53,406 nt of DNA from Pedosphaera sp. (GTDB taxonomy: Bacteria; Verrucomicrobiota; Verrucomicrobiia; Limisphaerales; UBA1096): NCBI GenBank assembly GCA_022451065.1, contig JAKUOU010000025.1:1-53406 (forward strand), read 5' to 3'. The notes under the pieces were generated by a model, which was not told the DNA's origin, made no database searches, and saw only the letters and a program-made list of their open reading frames with translations. This document shows, one piece after another, positions 46,532-53,406 of the stretch (the first letter of the stretch is position 1; the number at the start of each line of letters is the position of its first letter). The position numbers were made by a program, and so were the translations under genes.

Positions 46532-46831
46532 ATGGCATTTATAGTAACAGGAGCATGCGTTGATTGTGTTTACACCAGTTGCGTGGATGTGTGCCCGGTG
46601 GAGGCCTTCCACGAGGCGCCGGATCGTTTGTTGATCAATCCCGACACTTGCATTGATTGCGATGCCTGCGTCCCTGAGTGCCCGGTGGAAGCCATTTTCT
46701 CCGAGGACAATGTACCGGACGACCAGCAGGAGTGGATAGACATCAACAAGGAAGCCGAGAACCACCCAGTCATTCCCAACGCCAAGGACCCGCTTAAGGG
46801 GCCAAAGTGCGTGGACCCCAATGCCGCCTGA
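46532..46831 (+). CDS. fdxA: 7Fe ferredoxin (FdxA-type, 3Fe-4S plus 4Fe-4S)
   Basis: A 99-residue ferredoxin starting at the ATG after AAGGAAG. Cysteines lie at residues 9, 12, 17, 21 and 40, 43, 46, 50: CVDCVYTSCVDVCP and CIDCDACVPECP. The seven-residue gap between Cys9 and Cys17 and the long C-terminal tail match seven-iron ferredoxins of the Azotobacter FdI/FdxA type. It is cytoplasmic and has no signal peptide, unlike its secreted neighbours. It lies between the PSD1-type and DUF1501 genes, which are normally adjacent. The upstream 155 nt contain a short duplicated stretch (AGCCATCGTTAA near 46484, AGCCATTGTTAA near 46505). Confidence 0.93.
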   Translation: MAFIVTGACVDCVYTSCVDVCPVEAFHEAPDRLLINPDTCIDCDACVPECPVEAIFSEDNVPDDQQEWIDINKEAENHPVIPNAKDPLKGPKCVDPNAA

Positions 46832-46947
46832 GTCCGGCCCTGTTCCCCCACCAAAAATTCTCCACTGACTCTAGGGGAGCGAGCCCTGTGATTTCCGTGA
46901 TTATCCCTCGCATTAGCGCGGTCGGGTGCTAGATTTCTGTCGTTCGG

Positions 46948-48390
46948 ATGAATTTGAGCTCTTGGCAAAATCGCAGGGAGTTCCTGTCCCGTGCTTGGAA
47001 TGGCATCGGCGCCATGGCGCTAGGAGGCGTCGTGATCGACGACCTCCATGCCGGCATAGGTGAGGCTAATCCATTTGCCGCTCAGCGGACGCATTTCTTG
47101 CGCAAGGCCAAGAACTGCATCTTCCTGTTCATGCAGGGTGGGGTGAGTCAGATGGACTCGTTCGAGTACAAGCCGCGGCTGCGAGAACTGCACGGCAAAC
47201 CGCTCTCCCATATCCCCGAGATTTCTGGTGAACTGCAGGGTCGCCTCTCGTTTCCGCACGTTACCATCGGCAGCCCATTTGAGTTCGCGCAGCACGGCCA
47301 GAGTGGCCGCTGGATGTCGGACCGCTTCCCGCACCTAGCCGGGCAAGCTGACGACCTGGCGTTCATCCACGGCATCAAGACCGACAACCAGAACCACGGG
47401 CCATCGACGCTGCACGTTAACACCGGCAGCCAGTTCCCCGGCAGCCCGTCGGTCGGCTCGTGGTTGAGCTACGGCCTGGGCAGCGGCAACCGCAACATGC
47501 CCGGCTACGTGGTGATACAGGATCCGCGCGGCGCACCAGTCAACGGCGCGGCGATCTGGAGCAACGGCTATCTGCCGGCGACGTACCAGGGCACACTACT
47601 GCGGCCAAGCGGCACGCCGATTTTAAACCTTGATTCGCCAAAGGGCATTGGGCGCATCCGGCAGCGCCGCGAGATGGATGCTCTGCAGTGGCTCAATCGC
47701 CGCCACCTGGCCAAGCGCGGCGGCGACAGCGAACTCGAGGCGCGCATCAGCGCGTACGAACTGGCGTTTCGCATGCAGACAGAGGCGCCGGATTTGATGA
47801 ACATCAGCGGTGAGCCGCAGCACATTCGTGATCTTTACGGGCTGGACAACGGCACCACGGCTGGCTTTGGCCGCCAATGCCTGCTGGCGCGGCGCATGGT
47901 CGAGAGCGGCGTGCGCCACACGCTGCTCGTGCACGGCGTGCAGATTACGAACATGAGCTGGGATGACCATGGCGACGTGAAGGGTGGCATGATCCGCCAC
48001 TGCTCCGAGGTGGATCGCCCCGTCGCCGGCTTGCTGGCCGACCTCAAGCAGCGTGGGCTGCTCGACGAGACGCTGGTCGTGTGGGCCTCCGAGATGGGCC
48101 GCACACCTTTCAGGAACGGCGGCATGTCAGGGAACCCCGGCCGCGAGCACAACTCGTGGGCGCTGACCATGTGGATGGCCGGTGGCGATGTGAAAGGCGG
48201 CACCACCGTCGGCGCAACCGACGAGTTTAGCCTGCGCGGCATCGGCGACACCATTCATGTTCGAGACGTGCACGCGACGATCCTCGACCTCATGGGTCTC
48301 GACCAGGAGGCGGTCAACTATCAGCACGCCGGCCGCATCCGCAAGTTGACCGACATTGGCGGCCGGGTCCTCAAGGATATCGTCGGCTGA
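46948..48390 (+). CDS. DUF1501 protein with twin-arginine-like signal
   Basis: A 480-residue protein of the DUF1501 family (alkaline-phosphatase/sulfatase-like superfamily), partner of PSD1-type proteins in PVC bacteria. The N-terminal NRREFLSRAWNGIGAMALGG contains a Tat-like RREFL motif followed by a hydrophobic stretch. Landmarks: NCIFLFMQGGVSQMDSFEYK, LSYGLGSGNRNMPGYVV, the WDDHGDVKGG region, VVWASEMGRTPFRN with a conserved metal-site pattern, and GREHNSWALTMWMAGG. No catalytic nucleophile is obvious, so it may be a degenerate member. It follows the ferredoxin gene by 116 nt with no clear terminator between. Confidence 0.93.
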   Translation: MNLSSWQNRREFLSRAWNGIGAMALGGVVIDDLHAGIGEANPFAAQRTHFLRKAKNCIFLFMQGGVSQMDSFEYKPRLRELHGKPLSHIPEISGELQGRLSFPHVTIGSPFEFAQHGQSGRWMSDRFPHLAGQADDLAFIHGIKTDNQNHGPSTLHVNTGSQFPGSPSVGSWLSYGLGSGNRNMPGYVVIQDPRGAPVNGAAIWSNGYLPATYQGTLLRPSGTPILNLDSPKGIGRIRQRREMDALQWLNRRHLAKRGGDSELEARISAYELAFRMQTEAPDLMNISGEPQHIRDLYGLDNGTTAGFGRQCLLARRMVESGVRHTLLVHGVQITNMSWDDHGDVKGGMIRHCSEVDRPVAGLLADLKQRGLLDETLVVWASEMGRTPFRNGGMSGNPGREHNSWALTMWMAGGDVKGGTTVGATDEFSLRGIGDTIHVRDVHATILDLMGLDQEAVNYQHAGRIRKLTDIGGRVLKDIVG

Positions 48391-48596
48391 AGCGACGCGG
48401 CTTTCAGGGGAATAACAGTGTGTCGGTCATCTCGAAAACTGGTCCCTGGTGCTTGGGCCCTTTTTTTTGCGCTTGGCCAATGTTATTTTCACGCAAGAAC
48501 CCGGTTAAGCGAACTATAATTTCTTCGTTCATAATTATAATTGCCTAGTTATCTAAACGATGCTAGTCTCCTCAAAAGCAGTTGTTATTTTTAGAA
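48391..48596 (+). promoter_or_regulatory. AT-rich intergenic region with possible promoter for the SBP-OmpA cluster
   Basis: The sequence changes from GC-rich to AT-rich here. A TATAAT box lies at about 48516-48521 with no good -35 at the proper distance (GCAAGA). Inverted AT-rich words (ACTATAATTTC and ATAATTATAATTG) follow. One exact TTGGCCAA (48473-48480) precedes the box. The assignment rests on the -10 match alone. Confidence 0.3.
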
Positions 48597-50432
48597 ATGA
48601 AAGCACATAAATCAATCATAGTGGGGTTGGCGCTTAGCGTGTTAGTGGCCGCCGCCACGGCACAGACCAAGTTGTTTTCTGAATTGGTCGGGCCGGGTTC
48701 GGTTGGCTCGGTGAAGGCTGGTGGAGCATTGCAAGTCCCGTTCATTATCTGGGGCGGCGATATGGCGACGTTCCATGCGAACGGTGGTCTTAAAACCAAA
48801 TCAGGTACTATTTTCGAGAAACAGGGTTTGAATCTGAATCTGACTCCCGGCGACGATTTCGTTCAGCAAGTGCGCGATTATCGCTCCGGCAAGTCAGCGT
48901 TCTTGCGCGGCACCTTCCGTATGATGGGGCAGGCGTCGGAGGTGATCGGTTCCGATCCTCGCACCAAGGGCGTGGTGATTATGCAGATGACCTGGTCGGC
49001 CGGCGATCACTTGATCTCCCGTGAAGCCATCAAAACGGTTACAGATTTAAAGGGCAAAACTATAGCGGTGCAGCAAGGTGGGCCGCACATCGGCATGCTC
49101 GATGATGTGCTCAAGACCGCCCAGTTAGGATGGGACGATATTACCGTGAAATTTTATGATGCACTCACAGGGCCGGGCTCGCCGCCAGAGGCGTTTAAGG
49201 ATGACCTGAGCATTTCAGCCTGCTTCGCGGTGACGCCGGACATGATCGGCCTTTGCACTGACCTGAACAGCGTGGGTACTGGAGCGGAGGGTACTGTAAA
49301 GGGTGCGCACGTGCTGGTGTCCACGGCGGAGTTGTCGCGTTCGATTGCTGACGTGTACGTTTGTCGAAAGGATTTCTACGACGCCAACCGTCCGCTAGTG
49401 AGGAAGTTTGTCGCCGGGTATTTGAAGGCTACGGAAGAACTGGTGGATAAGAGGGCAGCACACGATGCCGGCACACGGGATCAAAGCTACATCAATTTGC
49501 TCAACCAGACGGTGCAGATTTACACCGAGGAAGTACTACCGAACGCCGACGAGGCGCACGGACTGCTGCTTGACTGCACGTTCGCTGGTTACCCGGGCAA
49601 CGTGAGTTTTTTCGAGAAGCAGGGCAACCTGCACGGCTTTGAGGCGTTCCAGACTGCGTCGTTGGAACTGGCTACCAGCCGCGGGTATGCGAAACAAAAG
49701 ATGGGACTGTTCCCCTCCGGCTTGAATTACAAGAACGACGATTTCTTGAAGTACCTTAATAAAACCGAAGCGAAACAGGGCGAGCGTTTCCGGGCCGAGG
49801 CGGTGCTGTCAGAGATTGAGGAACTGAGCTCCGGCGGACTGCTGGATGACCGGACCATTTTGTCGTTCACCATCAATTTCAATCCCAACCAGACCGATTT
49901 CAGCGCAGTGCGTTATGCCGCCGAGTTTACCCGTGTGATCGAGATGGCGGACAAGTTCGGTAACGCTGTGGTTGCCATCCGGGGGCATTCGGATCCGAGC
50001 AAGACGCTCATCGACCTGATCAAGGCTGGCAATGCCAAGGGGACGCTGCGGCGCAGCGGCACCCAGGGCAATTACCGCTACTCACTCAATGGCCGGGCAC
50101 TCGACCTGAACGACACCAGCCAGCTGGTTGATGCCATCGCGGCCGGTGATTTCGATGGGGTGGAGAACTACAACCCTCGCCGGACGATGCAGGCGGCACT
50201 CAACCTCTCGCGTAATCGTGCCGGGGCGGTAAAAAATTCAGTCGCGGAGTACGCAAAGGCCCAGGGCATCACGATGGACTTGTCGCAGATCCAGCCGCAG
50301 GGAGTCGGGATCGCCGAGCCGTTCATTGCCAAACCGCGCTCGATGGATGAGGCGAAGCAAAACATGCGGGTGGAGTTCCGGCTACTTCGTGTGTCAGCTG
50401 AGGTGACGCAGGAATCGGACTTTGACTTTTGA
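48597..50432 (+). CDS. NMT1/SsuA-type solute-binding protein fused to an OmpA-like domain
   Basis: A 611-residue exported protein: signal peptide MKAHKSIIVGLALSVLVAAATAQ, a periplasmic-binding-protein domain of the nitrate/sulfonate/thiamine-precursor type (VTDLKGKTIAVQQGGPHIGM, then VYVCRKDFYDANRPLVRKFV) to about residue 380, and a C-terminal OmpA-like peptidoglycan-binding domain (VVAIRGHSDPSK ... LSRNRAGAVKNSVAEYAKAQGI ... NMRVEFRLLR). An unusual insert of about 70 residues separates the GHSDP strand from the LSRNRA helix. No ABC permease or ATPase gene is adjacent, so the binding domain is probably a sensor or a wall-tethered ligand trap; that is inference. The VWA gene follows within 21 nt. 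ATG 48597 gives the signal peptide; the frame from 48582 adds five residues. Confidence 0.88.
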   Translation: MKAHKSIIVGLALSVLVAAATAQTKLFSELVGPGSVGSVKAGGALQVPFIIWGGDMATFHANGGLKTKSGTIFEKQGLNLNLTPGDDFVQQVRDYRSGKSAFLRGTFRMMGQASEVIGSDPRTKGVVIMQMTWSAGDHLISREAIKTVTDLKGKTIAVQQGGPHIGMLDDVLKTAQLGWDDITVKFYDALTGPGSPPEAFKDDLSISACFAVTPDMIGLCTDLNSVGTGAEGTVKGAHVLVSTAELSRSIADVYVCRKDFYDANRPLVRKFVAGYLKATEELVDKRAAHDAGTRDQSYINLLNQTVQIYTEEVLPNADEAHGLLLDCTFAGYPGNVSFFEKQGNLHGFEAFQTASLELATSRGYAKQKMGLFPSGLNYKNDDFLKYLNKTEAKQGERFRAEAVLSEIEELSSGGLLDDRTILSFTINFNPNQTDFSAVRYAAEFTRVIEMADKFGNAVVAIRGHSDPSKTLIDLIKAGNAKGTLRRSGTQGNYRYSLNGRALDLNDTSQLVDAIAAGDFDGVENYNPRRTMQAALNLSRNRAGAVKNSVAEYAKAQGITMDLSQIQPQGVGIAEPFIAKPRSMDEAKQNMRVEFRLLRVSAEVTQESDFDF

Positions 50433-50453
50433 TGCGTAATGAGGGGCCACGCT

Positions 50454-51389
50454 ATGAGACTTAAATTAAATCAATTGGGCGCCTGGCTAGGCGCGGTGTC
50501 GACCTCTCTATGTGCCGTGCCGCTTGGTCAAGCTCAGGTACAGGTAACCGACAGTGTTGTTGTTGTGGTGGATGCCTCCGGCTCGATGGGCGCGGATATG
50601 GCCGGCACAGGTCGTGACCGTATGTCCGTAGCCAAGGACGCGCTTAAGCAGGTGCTTGACCAGATCCCGGACACGACCCATGTCGGTATCCTGGTGTTCC
50701 CACAGGGCGACTGGGTTTACCCGCTTGGCCCACGCAAGGAGAGCATGTTGGCTGGGGCGATCGACAGCATCCAGTCCGGGGGCGGGACGCCGCTGGGGAA
50801 TTATATGAAACGGGGTGCGGATGTGTTACTGGACGCGCGTAGGAAACAGTTTGGCTACGGCACCTACCGCCTGCTCGTCGTGACCGACGGCGAAGCCGGC
50901 GATGCGCGACTGGTCGAGGCCTACACGCCGGACATCATATCGCGCGGAATCACAATTGATTGTATCGGGGTGGAGATGGCATCGCGCCACACTCTGGCCA
51001 CGAAGGTGCATTCCTACCGCAATGCCAACGATCCTGAGTCGCTCAAGCAGGCGATCTCGGAGGTGTTCGCCGAGGTGGCCTCGGTGGATGCCGGGCAGAC
51101 GGGGGAGGATGCGTTTGAGCTGATCGCCGACCTGCCGGAAGCCACCGCCTCGGCCATGCTCAAGTCGCTTTCCACCTCGGGGAACCAGCCGATCGGCGAG
51201 TCGCCGAGCATGCGCTCTGTCGAGTCGCCATCGCCCAGTCCAGCGCCATCCTATTCGGGTGGGACGACAAGTTCACAGTCAACTTCAGGAGCGGAGGACG
51301 ACCCGCTTGTGCTTCTATGTGCTGCTCTTTGCGTGTTGGGTGTTCCTGGCCTAGTGATTTTCGCCATTGTCAAAGGTAAGAAGAAGTAA
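50454..51389 (+). CDS. Secreted, membrane-anchored VWA-domain protein
   Basis: A 311-residue protein with signal peptide MRLKLNQLGAWLGAVS... ending AVPLGQAQVQ. GAGGGG-type SD (GAGGGG, 7 nt before the ATG) selects 50454 over the ATG at 50439. The VWA domain begins VVVVVDASGSMGAD, an intact MIDAS DxSxS, and continues with a GGGTPLGNYMKRGADVL loop and LLVVTDGEAGD. After a Ser/Pro-rich linker it ends in a C-terminal membrane segment VLLCAALCVLGVPGLVIFAIV and a Lys tail. It sits between two SBP-OmpA fusion genes and overlaps the second by one base (TAATG), so the three are one transcript and perhaps one complex. Confidence 0.9.
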   Translation: MRLKLNQLGAWLGAVSTSLCAVPLGQAQVQVTDSVVVVVDASGSMGADMAGTGRDRMSVAKDALKQVLDQIPDTTHVGILVFPQGDWVYPLGPRKESMLAGAIDSIQSGGGTPLGNYMKRGADVLLDARRKQFGYGTYRLLVVTDGEAGDARLVEAYTPDIISRGITIDCIGVEMASRHTLATKVHSYRNANDPESLKQAISEVFAEVASVDAGQTGEDAFELIADLPEATASAMLKSLSTSGNQPIGESPSMRSVESPSPSPAPSYSGGTTSSQSTSGAEDDPLVLLCAALCVLGVPGLVIFAIVKGKKK

Positions 51390-52954
51390 TGTCAGAGGGT
51401 AACGGTTCCAAGGGATGCATCATTGCCGTGGTGTGGCTGGTCATACTGGCCGTTCTCGCCGGGGCCGTCTGGTTTTTCTACACGAAGCCAAAGAGCGAGC
51501 AACTCAACCAGGCCACCGGTTCCTCCAGCCAATACACCCACGAGGTCACCATCGCCGCCGATTTGTTCAGCGGCTACGCCGTGCTGCGTTCCGCGCAGAT
51601 GCGAGACAACCTGAAGTTGGAGGGCATTCGGTTGACGATGGTGGACGACGGTGCCGACTACGGTGCCCGGCTCGAGGCACTGGAGGAGGGCGACGTGCAA
51701 ATGGCGGTGTACACGATTGATTCACTGTTGATGGCCGGGGCCAAAGCCGGCGGTTTTCCGGCGTCGATCGTGATGGTGATCGACGAAACCAAGGGGGCGG
51801 ATGCAGTGCTGGCCTATAAGAGTGCCGTTGCCTCGCTTCAGGATTTGGACGATCCCCAAGCCCGCTTCGTGCTGACACCCAGTTCGCCGAGCGAGTTTTT
51901 GGCCCGCGTCGTGAAGTCTCACTTCAAGCTACCCAACCTGTCCGGCAACTGGATGATCGAGGCCGACGGTGCTGCCGATGTGCTCAAAAAAATGAGAGCC
52001 GCCAAGCAGTCTGACAAGACGGCGTATGTCATGTGGGAGCCGCAGGTTTCCCAGGCCAAGAAGTTGCCCGGCGTCGATGTGATTCTGGACAGTTCCAGGA
52101 TCAAGGGTCTGATTGTCGATGTGCTCGTGGCGCGCCGCGAGTATCTGCGCGATCATCCGGACAAGGTTCGCGCCGTGGTTGAGGCCTATTCCCGTGCCGC
52201 GCACCATTACAGGAGCCAGCCAGACGGCTTTATCAAGCTGGTCAAGTCGGACGACCCGAATCTGTCCGACACCGAGGCTAAGAGTCTGGTGGCCGGCATT
52301 CAGTGGAAAAACACCCTCGAAAACTACGCACACTTTGGTTTGGTACGTGGCGTGGCAGCGGGCGGCCAGCCCAACCTCGAGGACATAATTGCCAATGTCA
52401 CCGATGTCCTCATCAAGACCGATGCGATTGGGAGCGACCCGCTCGGTGGCCGGCATTCGTCGCTCTACTTCGATCAGATTCTGACTGACTTGAAGGCCGA
52501 CAATTTCCATCCAGGCAACCGGATGAATCTCATCGAGGGGCTTGGCCAGGGGACGGGCGATCTACAGGGTGTGCGCACCAATGCCAACCTCGGGGCAATT
52601 AGCGATGACCAGTGGAAAACGCTCCAATCGGTCGGCGACCTCGACGTGCCGTCGATCGGTTTCCGGCGTGGTTCTGCCACCATCTCGCTCTCCGGCGAGC
52701 ATGAGTTGAAACGGCTCAAAAAGATGCTGGATAGTTTCCCGAGCTTTTACCTCCGCGTCGTTGGCCAGGCGCGTGCCGTGGGAGATCCCGAGGCCAACCG
52801 TCGATTGGCCCGTTCGCGCGCCGAGTCTGTCGTCAATTTCCTCAATACCGAGGGGGTCAATGCGGATCGAATCCGTACCGAGGCCGCCCCGGCTGCCTCC
52901 CGTTCCGGATCGGCCCAGAGCGTTCGTTTCGAACTGGGCCAGGTGCCGTATTAA
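51389..52954 (+). CDS. Second NMT1/SsuA-type solute-binding protein fused to an OmpA-like domain
   Basis: A 521-residue protein with one N-terminal membrane anchor (VVWLVILAVLAGAVWFFY, about residues 13-32), a periplasmic-binding-protein domain (about 48-345; GDVQMAVYTIDSLLMAG, YVMWEPQVSQAKKLPG, LVARREYLRDHPDKVRAVVE) and a C-terminal OmpA-like domain (about 410-521; IGFRRGSATISL, RVVGQARAVGD, RRLARSRAESVVNFLNTEGV, SVRFELGQ). It has the same architecture as the protein at 48597 but is anchored by a membrane helix instead of being released by signal peptidase. The pair therefore can bridge inner membrane, cell wall and a ligand. It is translationally coupled to the VWA gene. The ligand cannot be read from sequence. 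Confidence 0.88.
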   Translation: MSEGNGSKGCIIAVVWLVILAVLAGAVWFFYTKPKSEQLNQATGSSSQYTHEVTIAADLFSGYAVLRSAQMRDNLKLEGIRLTMVDDGADYGARLEALEEGDVQMAVYTIDSLLMAGAKAGGFPASIVMVIDETKGADAVLAYKSAVASLQDLDDPQARFVLTPSSPSEFLARVVKSHFKLPNLSGNWMIEADGAADVLKKMRAAKQSDKTAYVMWEPQVSQAKKLPGVDVILDSSRIKGLIVDVLVARREYLRDHPDKVRAVVEAYSRAAHHYRSQPDGFIKLVKSDDPNLSDTEAKSLVAGIQWKNTLENYAHFGLVRGVAAGGQPNLEDIIANVTDVLIKTDAIGSDPLGGRHSSLYFDQILTDLKADNFHPGNRMNLIEGLGQGTGDLQGVRTNANLGAISDDQWKTLQSVGDLDVPSIGFRRGSATISLSGEHELKRLKKMLDSFPSFYLRVVGQARAVGDPEANRRLARSRAESVVNFLNTEGVNADRIRTEAAPAASRSGSAQSVRFELGQVPY

Positions 52955-53060
52955 GGGAGCGCTGCAAAACCTGGCCAAGCCTCTTGGCCAAGCGCAGCGT
53001 TGACGCCCCACCCATTTCTGCCGACCTTTTCCTGTCCCCACTACGGGGCAGTGCATTGCG

Positions 53061-53406
53061 GTGAGCGAGAACAAAAACATAGCCAAGCGTGTGATGAAGG
53101 ACATCCTCGGCAGTCCGCTCGTGCTGGTGCCGTTCATGGTCGGCACGGCGGCGTTCGCGTCGTTCTTCGCGCTGGGTCTCAAAGGGACGGCGGCGGTGGG
53201 CGCGGTGCTCGTCGGCTTCGCCGGCACGCTCGCCTCGGCCGGCACGTTTTTGACCAAGTTTATCCTTGGCAAGGACGATCGCGTCAAGCAGATCGTCGAG
53301 GCATCACGCAGTAAGGCCAAACTCGACAAACGGAAGGTGCTCGACCATTTCCACCACCGCCTCACGATGGATGGCGACAAACGCACTGAGACTGCGATGC
53401 AGGATC
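53061..53406 (+). CDS. Two-TM coiled-coil protein, truncated by window end
   Basis: The frame from GTG 53061 is open to the window end (115 residues). It starts SENKNIAKRVMKDILGSPLV and has two membrane segments (LVLVPFMVGTAAFASFFALG and AVLVGFAGTLASAGTFL), then a charged coiled-coil KDDRVKQIVEASRSKAKLDK and HHRLTMDGDKRTETAMQD. The DGDxRTE pattern and two-TM layout recall XpaC-type proteins, which accompany TelA-like toxic-anion-resistance proteins and are known to sit near SBP-OmpA genes; this is a resemblance seen by eye. It is the fourth gene of the cluster, 106 nt after the second SBP-OmpA gene. An ATG at 53094 is an alternative start. Confidence 0.65.
   Translation, partial: MSENKNIAKRVMKDILGSPLVLVPFMVGTAAFASFFALGLKGTAAVGAVLVGFAGTLASAGTFLTKFILGKDDRVKQIVEASRSKAKLDKRKVLDHFHHRLTMDGDKRTETAMQD

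Noticed and set aside
52998-53060. Small hairpin CCCC-ACTAC-GGGG before the last gene as a terminator
   Set aside because: Only four paired bases and no T-run.

Overview
The window looks like a piece of a verrucomicrobial (PVC-superphylum) chromosome. The reasoning is gene content: a MoxR/DUF58/VWA/DUF4159 operon, a DUF1549-DUF1553 (PSD1-type) protein with a DUF1501 partner, two formylglycine sulfatases, a ThuA/SGNH/PVC-propeller giant, a CotH-kinase/lamin-tail giant and an octaheme cytochrome. The taxon is inferred; no rRNA is present. Most of the window is GC-rich, densely coding and free of recognisable mobile elements, tRNAs or CRISPR arrays.

Layout. 1-1299 (-): PTS enzyme I, cut by the window edge. 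1472-2809 (+): CCA-adding/poly(A) polymerase-type nucleotidyltransferase. 2806-4407 (-): a tight housekeeping operon of dUTPase, hypoxanthine phosphoribosyltransferase, MoaD and MoaE. 4662-19242 (+): an eight-gene, mostly 4-bp-overlapping operon (TPR metallopeptidase-like protein, DUF4159, MoxR ATPase, DUF58, BatA-like VWA, giant coiled-coil membrane protein, second VWA-like membrane protein, clan-CD protease-like protein). 19315-20841 (+): xylulokinase. 20956-22692 (-): AT-richer gene for a haem plus copper monooxygenase-like TPR protein. 22995-27641 (+): two sulfatases and a TlpA-like thioredoxin. 27712-31698 (-): ThuA + SGNH-like + propeller + HEAT + azurin-type cupredoxin fusion. 31869-35424 (+): glycine-zipper lipoprotein, PIG-L deacetylase, UspA protein, ion transporter. 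35430-43342 (-): CotH-type giant, octaheme cytochrome, small membrane protein. 43464-48390 (+): PSD1-type protein, 7Fe ferredoxin, DUF1501 protein. 48597-end (+): two NMT1/SsuA-type solute-binding proteins, each fused to an OmpA-like domain, on either side of a VWA protein, followed by a truncated two-TM protein.

The strongest signal that ordinary annotation does not explain is a dispersed palindromic word. I counted 33 exact copies of TTGGCCAA, often inside the longer GCGCTTGGCCAAGCGC, where about one would be expected by chance. It lies almost always inside genes, in only two reading frames (Leu-Ala-Lys or Leu-Gly-Gln), and in several secreted proteins the word or a variant encodes the signal-peptidase site (LGQA). 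It resembles the cyanobacterial HIP1 phenomenon or a DNA-uptake-type word. The best candidate for an undescribed protein system is the SBP-OmpA / VWA / SBP-OmpA cluster at the right end, which contains binding proteins but no ABC permease or ATPase within the window.
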